64,000 bases of DNA, taken from positions 124,001-188,000 of the forward strand of contig JAYRVF010000012.1 of the NCBI GenBank assembly GCA_041918675.1, in the 5' to 3' direction. The stretch is from SCUB01 sp041918675. Its GTDB lineage: Bacteria > Pseudomonadota > Alphaproteobacteria > Rhizobiales > Xanthobacteraceae. The notes beneath the pieces were generated by a model. That model saw nothing but the letters and a program-made list of their open reading frames with translations, had not been told where the DNA came from and did no database searches. This document shows, piece after piece, positions 42,614-50,385 of this stretch (position 1 is its first letter; every line of letters starts with the position of its first letter). The position numbers and the translations under genes were made by a program.

Positions 42614-44221
42614 ATGGCGATAAATCAGCGCCTGGAATTCCGGCAGAGCCTGTCGCTCGTCATGACGCCGCAGTTGATGCAGGCGATCAAGCTGCTGCAG
42701 CTCTCCAACCTCGACCTGGCCGCCTATGTCGAGGGCGAGCTCGAACGCAATCCCCTCCTTGATCGCGCCGAGGCCGACGAGGGCGGCGGACGCGAGGACC
42801 AGGCGCAGGCTTCGCCCGACGAGACGGCGGACGATTGGACGGGCGCGGAAGCGGGCGGCGAGGACCGGGGCGCGGCCAATGGCGCGGCCGAGGCCGGCGC
42901 GAGCGATCGCCTTCTCAGCGACAATCTCAGCCCCAACCGCGTCGAGCTTGAGGAAAGCCTCGGCTCGGGCATCGACAATGTCTTTCCCGAGGACGCCGCC
43001 GACGCGCGCCCGAGCGGGCCCGAGCACGAGCCGATCGCCTATAATGAATGGGGCAGCGGCGCGGGGGTCATCGCCGACGACGACTATAATCTCGAGGCCT
43101 TCGTCGCCGCCGAATCGACATTGCGCGATCATCTCGCCCAGCAGCTCGGCGCCTCAATCGGCGATCCCGCCCAGCGCATGATCGGGCAATATCTCATCGA
43201 TCTCGTCGACGAGGCCGGCTACCTGCCCGCCGATCTCGGCCAGGCCGCCGAACGGCTCGGCGCGAGCGAGGCCGACGTCGCCGCGACGTTGTCGATTCTC
43301 CAGACCTTCGATCCTTCCGGCGTCTGCGCCCGGAACCTCGGCGAATGCCTGGCGATCCAGTTGCGCGAACGCGATCACTACGATCCGGCGATGCGGGCGC
43401 TGGTCGCTCATCTCGATTTGTTGGCGCGCCGCGACATGGGCGCGCTGCGCAAGATCTGCGGCGTCGACGAGGAAGATCTCGTCGACATGATCGCCGAATT
43501 GCGCCGGCTCGATCCCAAGCCCGGGCTGCGGTTCGGATCGGCGCCGATCGAGCTGGTGGTGCCGGACGTGTTCGTGCGGCCGGGTCCCGACGGCGGTTGG
43601 CTCGTCGAGCTCAACACCAGCACGCTGCCGAAGGTTCTCGTCAACCAGAGCTACTACACCAAGCTCTCGAAGTCGGTGCGCAAGGCCGAAGACAAGTCCT
43701 ATTTCAGCGAATGCTTGCAGAACGCCACATGGCTCGTGCGCGCGCTCGATCAGCGCGCGCGCACCATCCTGAAAGTGGCGAGCGAGATCGTGCGCCAGCA
43801 GGACGGCTTCTTTACCCACGGCGTCGCCCATCTCCGTCCGCTCAATCTCAAGGCGGTGGCCGAGGCGATCCAGATGCACGAATCGACGGTGTCGCGCGTC
43901 ACCTCGAAGAAATACATGGCGACCAATCGCGGCATTTTCGAATTGAAGTATTTCTTCACCGCCGCGATCGCGTCGTCCGACGGCGGGGAGGCGCATTCGG
44001 CCGAATCGGTGCGCCATCGCATTCGCCAGATGATCGACGGCGAAAGCTCGACCGCGATTCTTTCCGACGACACGATCGTGGAAAAGCTCCGCGCCGAGGG
44101 AATTGAAATCGCGCGCCGCACCGTGGCGAAATACAGGGAGGCGTTGCGAATTCCGTCCTCCGTGCAACGACGACGCGAAAAGCAGGACGCGGTCGCGCAC
44201 GGCGCGACGACGCATGCTTGA
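42614..44221 (+). CDS. rpoN: RNA polymerase sigma-54 factor
   Basis: RpoN directs RNA polymerase to -24/-12 promoters, which need AAA+ activators, for nitrogen and other regulons. The 535-residue protein has region I (INQRLEFRQSLSLVMTPQLM then QAIKLLQLSNLDLAAYVEGE), an acidic linker (residues 50-110), the core-binding region (DEAGYLPADLGQAAERL), the HTH region (MHESTVSRVTSKKYMATNRG) and the RpoN box ARRTVAKYREAL near the C terminus. It lies between lptB and hpf, the standard alphaproteobacterial order. Confidence 0.97.
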   Translation: MAINQRLEFRQSLSLVMTPQLMQAIKLLQLSNLDLAAYVEGELERNPLLDRAEADEGGGREDQAQASPDETADDWTGAEAGGEDRGAANGAAEAGASDRLLSDNLSPNRVELEESLGSGIDNVFPEDAADARPSGPEHEPIAYNEWGSGAGVIADDDYNLEAFVAAESTLRDHLAQQLGASIGDPAQRMIGQYLIDLVDEAGYLPADLGQAAERLGASEADVAATLSILQTFDPSGVCARNLGECLAIQLRERDHYDPAMRALVAHLDLLARRDMGALRKICGVDEEDLVDMIAELRRLDPKPGLRFGSAPIELVVPDVFVRPGPDGGWLVELNTSTLPKVLVNQSYYTKLSKSVRKAEDKSYFSECLQNATWLVRALDQRARTILKVASEIVRQQDGFFTHGVAHLRPLNLKAVAEAIQMHESTVSRVTSKKYMATNRGIFELKYFFTAAIASSDGGEAHSAESVRHRIRQMIDGESSTAILSDDTIVEKLRAEGIEIARRTVAKYREALRIPSSVQRRREKQDAVAHGATTHA

Positions 44222-44284
44222 AAAGCACCGGATCGGCCCACATTTGAATTTATGAGTGTCGCGCGGCCGGTCTATCGCGGCGCG

Positions 44285-44329
44285 ATGATGCGATGCGTCA
44301 TGACGCGATGCGCCATGATGCGTGGCGCG
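44285..44329 (+). repeat. Three imperfect 15-bp tandem units upstream of hpf
   Basis: The units are ATGATGCGATGCGTC, ATGACGCGATGCGCC and ATGATGCGTGGCGCG. They lie about 120 bp upstream of the hpf start, between rpoN and hpf. They could reflect replication slippage or clustered binding sites. Nothing more can be said. Confidence 0.5.
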
Positions 44330-44451
44330 GCGGCGCGCGCGGGAATAGTCCACACGACCGCGCGCCGGTTTTTGCCGGCGATTGACCGACACGCTATAAT
44401 CGAACGAAATCGGCAAACGTGGAAATCGGAAAGGCGTGCGAGGGGAGTGAC

Positions 44452-45030
44452 ATGACGATACGGGTTTCGGGAAAGAGCATCAGCATCGGCGAGGCCCTGC
44501 GCGGACGCGTTTCCGAACGTGTCGAGGAGGTGCTGACCCGATATTTCGATGGCCATTATTCCGGCCACGTCACCATCAGCAAGCATCGCCAGGGCTTTTA
44601 TACCGATTGCGCGCTGCATCTGGATTCGGGCATGACGCTCGAAGCGGAAGCGAGCGCGGCGGACGCCTATGCGAGCGCCGATCTGGCGTTGGCGATGCTG
44701 GAGAAGCGTCTGCGCCGCTACAAGAGCCGCCTCAAGGATCGCCAGCATCGCCGCGCGGAGGCCGGCGAGGTCAATGGCATCAGCGCGCCGTCCTATGTGA
44801 TCGAGGCGCCGGCGGCCGAGGACGACGCGGAAGTGACGGCGTTCAATCCGGTCATCATCGCCGAATCCACCACCGCGCTGAGGCAATGTTCGGTCAGCGA
44901 GGCCGTCATGCAGCTCGACCTGACCGGCGCGCCGGTCATGGTCTTTCGTCACGGCGGCAACGGGCGTATCAACGTCATTTATCGCCGGCCGGACGGCAAT
45001 ATCGGCTGGATCGACCCCCCCGCGAGCTGA
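44452..45030 (+). CDS. hpf: Ribosome hibernation promoting factor, long form
   Basis: Long HPF dimerises ribosomes into inactive 100S particles in stationary phase. The 192-residue protein has an N-terminal S30AE domain (MTIRVSGKSISIGEALRGRV, ADLALAMLEKRLRRYKSRLK), a linker and the C-terminal dimerisation domain (AVMQLDLTGAPVMVFRHGGN, INVIYRRPDGNIGWIDP). The ATG at 44452 follows AGGGGAG. In alphaproteobacteria the gene sits between rpoN and ptsN, as here. Confidence 0.94.
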   Translation: MTIRVSGKSISIGEALRGRVSERVEEVLTRYFDGHYSGHVTISKHRQGFYTDCALHLDSGMTLEAEASAADAYASADLALAMLEKRLRRYKSRLKDRQHRRAEAGEVNGISAPSYVIEAPAAEDDAEVTAFNPVIIAESTTALRQCSVSEAVMQLDLTGAPVMVFRHGGNGRINVIYRRPDGNIGWIDPPAS

Positions 45031-45264
45031 GGATCGGGCATTGACGCGGCGGCGGCGGCTCCCTATGGTCCGCCGCCTTGATGTGGCGACGGAACGCATC
45101 ATCTGGCGACCGGATCTGTCGCGGTCGCTAAATTGTACAGGAACTCAAAGCCTTAATTCGCGGCCGGGCCGGGCCCTTTCCTGTTCCAGCGAAACGACAC
45201 CAGCCGCGCCGACCCGCGCGCAACGGACCCGCCACGAAAAACCACGGCATCCTCGGGACGATCC

Positions 45265-45726
45265 ATGACCATTACGGATTTCGTTGCGCCCGAGGCAATC
45301 CTTCCGGCGCTGAAAACGAATAGCAAGAAGCAGGTCTTGCAGGAGCTCGCCGCGCGCGCCGCGGAGCTGACCGGCATCTCCGAGCGCACGATCTTCGAAG
45401 TCCTGCTTCAACGCGAGAAGCTCGGCACGACCGCCGTCGGCTATGGCGTCGCCATTCCTCACGGCAAACTGCCCAAGCTCGAACGGATATTCGGTCTGTT
45501 CGCGCGGCTCGAACGGCCGGTCGAATTCGAGGCGATGGACGGTCAGCCCGTCGACCTGGTGTTTCTGTTGCTCGCCCCGGAAGGCGCGGGCGCCGATCAC
45601 CTCAAGGCGCTCGCCCGCGTGGCGCGGCTCTTGCGCGACATCGATATCGCCGCGAAGCTGCGCGCCTCGCGCGACGCGCAGGCGCTCTACGCGGTGCTCG
45701 CATTGCCGCCGGCTTCCGCTGCTTGA
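45265..45726 (+). CDS. ptsN: PTS IIA-like nitrogen-regulatory protein PtsN
   Basis: PtsN (EIIA-Ntr) is the terminal phospho-acceptor of the nitrogen PTS and regulates potassium, nitrogen and stress responses by protein contacts. The 153-residue protein starts MTITDFVAPEAILPALKTNS, and the phosphorylated His66 lies in GYGVAIPHGKLPKLERIFGL. LVFLLLAPEGAGADHLKALA is also standard. It follows hpf by 234 bp and ends the rpoN-hpf-ptsN block. Confidence 0.95.
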   Translation: MTITDFVAPEAILPALKTNSKKQVLQELAARAAELTGISERTIFEVLLQREKLGTTAVGYGVAIPHGKLPKLERIFGLFARLERPVEFEAMDGQPVDLVFLLLAPEGAGADHLKALARVARLLRDIDIAAKLRASRDAQALYAVLALPPASAA

Positions 45727-45813
45727 GATTTCCCGCGCGACCCCGTTCTCGCGCGCGGGCCGTCACCATCCCCGGATCATGAAGCTCATGAGCTCACGCA
45801 AGTCGTGACGGCG

Positions 45814-46080
45814 TCAGTGCACGCTGACGGTTTCGAGCTCTTGGCTCCACGCGGTTGAAATGGCGGCCTCGCGGCTGTCGGTCAGCATGATCGGCGTTCC
45901 GTCGGCGCCGTGCAGCACGAAAAGCTTCAGCCCCGGCGCCAGATGCGGCGCCTGCGGAAACAGGTGCGGCACGTCTTCCGAGCGGATCTGCTTGACATAG
46001 GCGATCCGTCCGCCGCCCAGCGCGGCCAGCGCCTCAAGCGAGACGCGCGGTTCACAGTTGATTTCGTTCACTGCTTTCAT
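45814..46080 (-). CDS. DUF1150 family protein
   Basis: An 88-residue protein of the alphaproteobacterial DUF1150 family. It begins MKAVNEINCEPRVSLEALAA and contains GGRIAYVKQIRSEDVPHLFP with PGLKLFVLHGADGTPIMLTD and SREAAISTAWSQELETVSVH, which together define the family. Its function is not known, but it is regularly found just downstream of a small heat-shock protein gene, as here (100 bp). A role with the Hsp20 in stress is inferred from this pairing only. Confidence 0.88.
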   Translation of the reverse strand: MKAVNEINCEPRVSLEALAALGGGRIAYVKQIRSEDVPHLFPQAPHLAPGLKLFVLHGADGTPIMLTDSREAAISTAWSQELETVSVH

Positions 46081-46180
46081 GGCCCTCGACTCCTTTGTAG
46101 ATCACCGGAATCCGGTCGAGTCCGTTGCATTGCCCGCGGAGACTTGCGCCAAGGACGCTCTCCGTTCAGCCACCGCGCTA

Positions 46181-46606
46181 TTATTCTTGCTCATTAATGG
46201 CGATCGTCTTAACGACGCGCTCCGGCTCGGGCCGGGCGAGGTCGATCGACAGAAGCCCGTTTCTGAGATCCGCTCCCAATACCTGCATACCGTCGGCGAG
46301 GACAAATGTCCGCTGAAAGTGCCGCGCGGCGATGCCGCGATGCAGATATTCGCGGGACTTGTCGTCCTGCTGCCGGCCGCGGATGACGAGCTGGTTCTCC
46401 TCCACCGTCACTTCCATCTGATCGCGGGTGAAACCGGCGACAGCCAAAGTGATCCGCAACCGTTCGGGTTGGTCGCAGTCGCGGACGAGCCGCTCGATGT
46501 TGTAGGGCGGATAGCCGTCCGATCCCTTGGTCACGCGATCAAGCGCACGCTCGATCTCATCGAAGCCGAGGAGGAAGGGACTCGATAGCGATGGCACACG
46601 CGACAT
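46181..46606 (-). CDS. Small heat-shock protein (Hsp20/alpha-crystallin family)
   Basis: A 141-residue ATP-independent holdase. The alpha-crystallin domain spans about residues 35-130: PYNIERLVRDCDQPERLRIT, LAVAGFTRDQMEVTVEENQL, then RHFQRTFVLADGMQVLGADL and GLLSIDLARPEPE. The C-terminal tail has IAINEQE after ERVVKT instead of a clear I-x-I motif. It is followed by the DUF1150 gene. A GC-rich palindrome GGGTGGGTCGACCCGCCC lies about 40 bp upstream and might be a control site. Confidence 0.93.
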   Translation of the reverse strand: MSRVPSLSSPFLLGFDEIERALDRVTKGSDGYPPYNIERLVRDCDQPERLRITLAVAGFTRDQMEVTVEENQLVIRGRQQDDKSREYLHRGIAARHFQRTFVLADGMQVLGADLRNGLLSIDLARPEPERVVKTIAINEQE

Positions 46607-46834
46607 GATTGCAAAGCCCTCTCAAAGCGACTTTGTCGAAACGGGCGGGTCGACCCACCCGGACTGATTTGCGGGATAAGCCCTAAGGCGGCGCCCATCC
46701 CCCGGCGGATGAATTTGGTTCGTCCGTCCAATCGAATATGGCGAGGGGCGGGGCGCGCTTCAAGGGCGGAAACGCAAGGATGACAGGCCGTTGGCGCGCG
46801 TGGCGTGGGAGCGGCCGCCCGTCCCGCCGCGCCG

Positions 46835-48052
46835 TCAGGATTCCGGCTCGGTCGGCGGCGGAACGACGACGCCGGAGGCGATCAGGTCGGCGATCTCTGC
46901 TTCGCCGAAGCCCGCCTCGGCAAGGATTTCCGCGCCATGCGCGCTCAGATGCGGCGGAAGACGGCGAAGCGTCGCGCGGTCGTCGTCGAAGCGAATGGGG
47001 GAGGCGATCCCCTTGTACCATTCGGCGCTCACGAGCGCGCCGCGATGGGCGACATGCCCGTCTTCGAGCGCCTGGTCGATCGCATTGATGGGCCCGGCGG
47101 GCAGGCCGATTCCGAGCAGGTGATCGCACAGCGGCCCGCTGTCGTACCCCGCGAGCAGGGCCTCGAGTTCGACGCGGAGCGCGTCGCGATTGGCGAGCCG
47201 GTCGCGGTTGCGCGTGAAACGCGGATCGCTCGCGAGTTCGGGCTTGCCGAGCTCGGCGCAAAGGCGCTGGAACGCCCTGTCGTTGCCGGCGCCGATGAAG
47301 ATTTCCCCGTCGCGCGTGCGATAGGTCTGGTAGGGCGAAATATTGGGGTGGCCGTTGCTGTTGGGCGCGGGCCGCTTGCCGGAAAGAAAAAAATTGGCCG
47401 CGTGGGGATGCATGATCGCGAGCCCGGTTTCGAGCAGCGTCGTTTCGACGAAGCGGCCCCGGCCGGTGGTCTGGCGCGCCAGCGCCGCCATGAGAATGCC
47501 GATCGCCGCGTAGAGCCCGGTGGCGATGTCGACGACCGGGATCGCGATACGCAAGGGACCCGATTCGCGCGTGCCGTTGACGGCCATCATGCCGGTCATC
47601 GCCTGGATGATCGCGTCGTAACCCGGCATCCCGCCGCGCGGACCGTCGGCGCCGAAGCCGCTGATGCGGCAGTGAATGAGACGGGGAAAGCGCGCCGCGA
47701 GACTGTCGGCGCCGATGCCCCAGCGCTCGAGCGTACCCGGCTTGAAATTCTCCACCAGCACGTCGGCCTCGCGCAGCAGCGCCATCAGCACCTCGCGCCC
47801 ACGCGCGGCGGAAAGATCGAGCCCGAGCGAGCGCTTGTTGCGGTTGACGCCGATGAAATAGCTCGCGTCGCCGTCGTGGAAGGGCGGACCCCATTCGCGC
47901 ACTTCGTCGCCGGTGGGCGGCTCGACCTTGACGACGTCGGCGCCATGGTCGGCGAGGATCTGCGTGCAGAACGGTCCGCCGAGCACGCGCGTGAGGTCGA
48001 TCACCCGCAACCCCGCGAGCGCGCCGCCGAAATCGGGAGCGGGCTCGGTCAT
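46835..48052 (-). CDS. Class III CoA-transferase (CaiB/BaiF family)
   Basis: A 405-residue family III CoA-transferase, which moves CoA between carboxylic acids through a covalent aspartyl intermediate. The N terminus GLRVIDLTRVLGGPFCTQIL, then ADVVKVEPPTGDEVREWGPP and NRNKRSLGLDLSAARGRE are standard. The catalytic Asp is in GMPGYDAIIQAMTGMMAVNG (about residue 165), and GLPAGPINAIDQALEDGHVA lies near the C terminus. No acyl-CoA pathway genes are adjacent, so the substrate is open. It is next to a tRNA-Ala gene on the same strand. Confidence 0.92.
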   Translation of the reverse strand: MTEPAPDFGGALAGLRVIDLTRVLGGPFCTQILADHGADVVKVEPPTGDEVREWGPPFHDGDASYFIGVNRNKRSLGLDLSAARGREVLMALLREADVLVENFKPGTLERWGIGADSLAARFPRLIHCRISGFGADGPRGGMPGYDAIIQAMTGMMAVNGTRESGPLRIAIPVVDIATGLYAAIGILMAALARQTTGRGRFVETTLLETGLAIMHPHAANFFLSGKRPAPNSNGHPNISPYQTYRTRDGEIFIGAGNDRAFQRLCAELGKPELASDPRFTRNRDRLANRDALRVELEALLAGYDSGPLCDHLLGIGLPAGPINAIDQALEDGHVAHRGALVSAEWYKGIASPIRFDDDRATLRRLPPHLSAHGAEILAEAGFGEAEIADLIASGVVVPPPTEPES

Positions 48053-48123
48053 CGCGCGCGGCTAGCCGCGCCGGGCATCGAGGCGAGAAAATGGCGGCTT
48101 TCCAAGGATCGCCGAACCGGGAA

Positions 48124-48199
<76 letters not shown>

Positions 48200-48236
48200 G
48201 GCCGGTTCCCGCGCGGGTCGGTGCGCCGCGCCGGCC

Positions 48237-48255
48237 CGTGAAATCACACTTCAGG
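48237..48255 (-). promoter_or_regulatory. Conserved block upstream of tRNA-Ala copy 1
   Basis: CCTGAAGTGTGATTTCACG (minus strand) is identical upstream of both tRNA-Ala copies, 37 and 41 bp from the mature 5' ends, with a CTTGAG a little further upstream in both. Position and conservation make it the likely promoter region of the tRNA genes. Confidence 0.5.
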
Positions 48256-48372
48256 GCCAATCTCAAGCCTGCCGGGCGGCGGGGCCCCGCGCGCGGGAAT
48301 TCGGCTGGCACCGGCAGCGGCGGCGGGCGTACAAGGCTTGCTCGGGTCGCAACGACGGGAGGCGCGGCGGTC

Positions 48373-49047
48373 GTGCTCAACAGCGAGAATTGGTGGGATC
48401 ACTTCCCCTCCTTGCGCCGGCTTGATCAGGAAACCCGGCGACGCCTGGTCGCGGAGAGCCGCGCGCTTCGCCTGCCCAAGGGCGCGCAGGTCTTCGGTTT
48501 CGGGCAGACGCCGGAGGGCTATCTCCTGCTGATCGAGGGATCGGTCCGCGTCCAGCAGGTCTCCGAGAACGGGCGCGAGATCGTGCTCTACCGCGTCGCG
48601 CCGGGGGAGAGCTGCGCGCTCACCACGATCTGCCTGTTGAGCGAGGAATCCTACCAGGCCGAGGCGGTGGCCGAGACCGATTGCCTCGCCATCGCCATTC
48701 CGCGCGCGACGTTCGATCGCCTGGTCGCCGAATCGGCCGACTTCCGCCGCTTCGTGTTTTCCGCCTTCTCCTCGCGCCTCGTCGACCTGCTTCGCGTGAT
48801 CGAGGAAATCGCCTTCGCGCGCCTCGACGTGCGTCTGGCGCAACGGCTGATCAGCCTCGGCGCGGCCGACAGGCGCGTGATGCTGACGCATCAGCAATTG
48901 GCCGCGGAGCTGGGGACGGCGCGCGAAGTGGTGAGCCGACAGCTTCAGGAATTTCAGCGGCGCGGATGGATCGCCGCCACGCGCGGGACGATCGAGCTCG
49001 TCGATCTTGCCGCCCTCGAACGCCGCGCGGCGGGCGTCGGTGACTAG
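48373..49047 (+). CDS. Crp/Fnr-family transcriptional regulator
   Basis: A 224-residue Crp/Fnr regulator, started at GTG 48373 after GGGAGG; longer frames would run over the tRNA promoter. It has an N-terminal cyclic-nucleotide-binding-like barrel (LLLIEGSVRVQQVSENGREI), a dimer helix (FVFSAFSSRLVDLLRVIEEI) and a C-terminal winged helix (THQQLAAELGTAREVVSRQL). The FNR iron-sulfur cysteines are absent. Instead two cysteines occur in the barrel motif PGESCALTTICLLSEESY, which may sense redox or reactive sulfur/nitrogen species (inference). A DUF2892 gene follows after 125 bp. Confidence 0.88.
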   Translation: MLNSENWWDHFPSLRRLDQETRRRLVAESRALRLPKGAQVFGFGQTPEGYLLLIEGSVRVQQVSENGREIVLYRVAPGESCALTTICLLSEESYQAEAVAETDCLAIAIPRATFDRLVAESADFRRFVFSAFSSRLVDLLRVIEEIAFARLDVRLAQRLISLGAADRRVMLTHQQLAAELGTAREVVSRQLQEFQRRGWIAATRGTIELVDLAALERRAAGVGD

Positions 49048-49172
49048 GTCACAGACGCGCCCCCCGCCGATCGGCTAGCGTCGCGGCCATCGCAATCCCC
49101 GGTGCCGGAACGGCTGGCGTCACGAATATTGGCGCCCTGGAACCGGCATCACCCCCTGGGAGATTTTTCACG

Positions 49173-49358
49173 ATGACCAATGTCGGCAATATCGATCGCA
49201 TCCTGCGCATCGTCGTGGGCCTTGCGCTGCTCTCGCTCGTCTTCATCGGCCCGCGAACATGGTGGGGCCTCGTGGGCCTGGTTCCGCTGCTCACGGCCGT
49301 GGTCGGCTTCTGCCCCGCCTATCGCTTGATCGGCGTCTCGACCTGCTCGCGAAGCTGA
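49173..49358 (+). CDS. DUF2892 (YgaP-like) small membrane protein
   Basis: A 61-residue protein with the DUF2892 pattern: MTNVGNIDRILRIVVGLALL, then SLVFIGPRTWWGLVGLVPLL and a final TAVVGFCPAYRLIGVSTC. Two hydrophobic segments are visible and the conserved FCPAY...G.STC places two cysteines at the membrane edge. In YgaP this domain is fused to a rhodanese, linking the family to sulfane sulfur; here it stands alone. It is probably controlled by the Crp/Fnr regulator upstream. Confidence 0.85.
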   Translation: MTNVGNIDRILRIVVGLALLSLVFIGPRTWWGLVGLVPLLTAVVGFCPAYRLIGVSTCSRS

Positions 49359-49676
49359 GACGGGTCGCGCGGGATCGGAGCTGAGCGATGTCGGCTCGCG
49401 GCCGACCGCATGACGGCCGCGGGCGCGCGTGTGAAGCCACGCGATGACCTTCGCCGACGCGCCGATGGCAAATGCCGCGAAAGCGGAAACCGCTTTCGCG
49501 GCCTGAATTTGTTCAAGGCTGGATCTGGAGCATTGCCTGTCGGCGAGACGGTTCCCTCTCGCCGGGGCAAATGCGCGCCGTGCGTTTCGTGCTCTTGTGT
49601 TTCCGGTGTCGCGTCGGCGAAAGCCAAAGGTCGACGAAAATTAGCGATCGGCGAAAATCAGAAATCGGCGGAAATT
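49359..49676. other. Intergenic region between the DUF2892 gene and tRNA-Ala copy 2
   Basis: These 318 bp hold a family-2 repeat (49469-49572) and then a purine-rich stretch (49620-49676). No gene is seen; frames crossing the tRNA give false proteins. Confidence 0.5.
49469..49572 (+). repeat. Dispersed repeat, family 2, copy 2
   Basis: A perfect 11-bp stem CCGCGAAAGCG/CGCTTTCGCGG (49475-49501), then TTTGTTCAAGG, a GGAGCATT motif and the CGGCGAGA/TCTCGCCG hairpin (49541-49564). It shares the order of elements with 38811-38925. Confidence 0.6.
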
Positions 49677-49752
<76 letters not shown>

Positions 49753-49793
49753 GCAGTTCGCGCGCGGCTTGGTCGCCCGCGCGGTCGATCCCC

Positions 49794-49812
49794 GTGAAAT
49801 CACACTTCAGGA
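49794..49812 (-). promoter_or_regulatory. Conserved block upstream of tRNA-Ala copy 2
   Basis: The same 19 bases as upstream of copy 1 (CCTGAAGTGTGATTTCACG on the minus strand), within a ~75-bp stretch that is otherwise only partly conserved. It abuts the 3' end of the TIGR02300 gene. Confidence 0.5.
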
Positions 49813-49818
49813 TCGACC

Positions 49819-50217
49819 TCAAGTCTCCTCGTCGTTCGCCACATCGCCGATGATGTCGGTGACGTCGTCCTCGCTTTCCTCCTCGACGGCGATGAAGGTG
49901 GAATCGTCGTCGCCGTCATCCAGCTCATCCTCGATCTCGATGTCGTCCTCCGATTCGGGCAACACGGCGGCGACCTTGCCGGTCTTCTTCTCGGCGTCGG
50001 CCTCCTCGAGGGAGACGAATTCGGCCTCGGCCGGCGGCGTGGCGGCTTCATCGGCCACACCCGCGCGCGCGACGTCCCCGCCGCGCGGCCGGGTCGCCGG
50101 GGCGATCTCGTAGACGGTGCCGCATTTCGGGCACACGATGGGAGTCTTGCTCAGGTCGTAGAATTTCGCGCCGCAGCCAGCGCACAAGCGTTTTGTTCCA
50201 AGCTCTGGTTTTGCCAC
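49819..50217 (-). CDS. TIGR02300 family protein (FYDLN zinc-ribbon, acidic tail)
   Basis: A 132-residue alphaproteobacterial protein. The N terminus MAKPELGTKRLCAGCGAKFY with DLSKTPIVCPKCGTVYEIAP has two CxxC pairs for zinc and the eponymous FYDLN-like motif (FYDLS here). The C-terminal half is strongly acidic (EDDIEIEDELDDGDDDSTFI, EEESEDDVTDIIGDV) and probably disordered. Function is unknown. It is divergent from aroA, as in many Hyphomicrobiales. Confidence 0.88.
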   Translation of the reverse strand: MAKPELGTKRLCAGCGAKFYDLSKTPIVCPKCGTVYEIAPATRPRGGDVARAGVADEAATPPAEAEFVSLEEADAEKKTGKVAAVLPESEDDIEIEDELDDGDDDSTFIAVEEESEDDVTDIIGDVANDEET

Positions 50218-50385
50218 GATCTGGATTCCTAGAGGGGGTCGTCCGCGAAATCTGGGAAAAGCGAGGTTTCACTTGGTCGGTTGCCGCGCCGCTGTCAATA
50301 CCCGGTTTGGCGTGATCCGAAGCTTCCCCGGTGACGGGCGGGCTCGCGCCGTGATAGGAGGCGCCGGCACCCAGAGATCGCCGCC

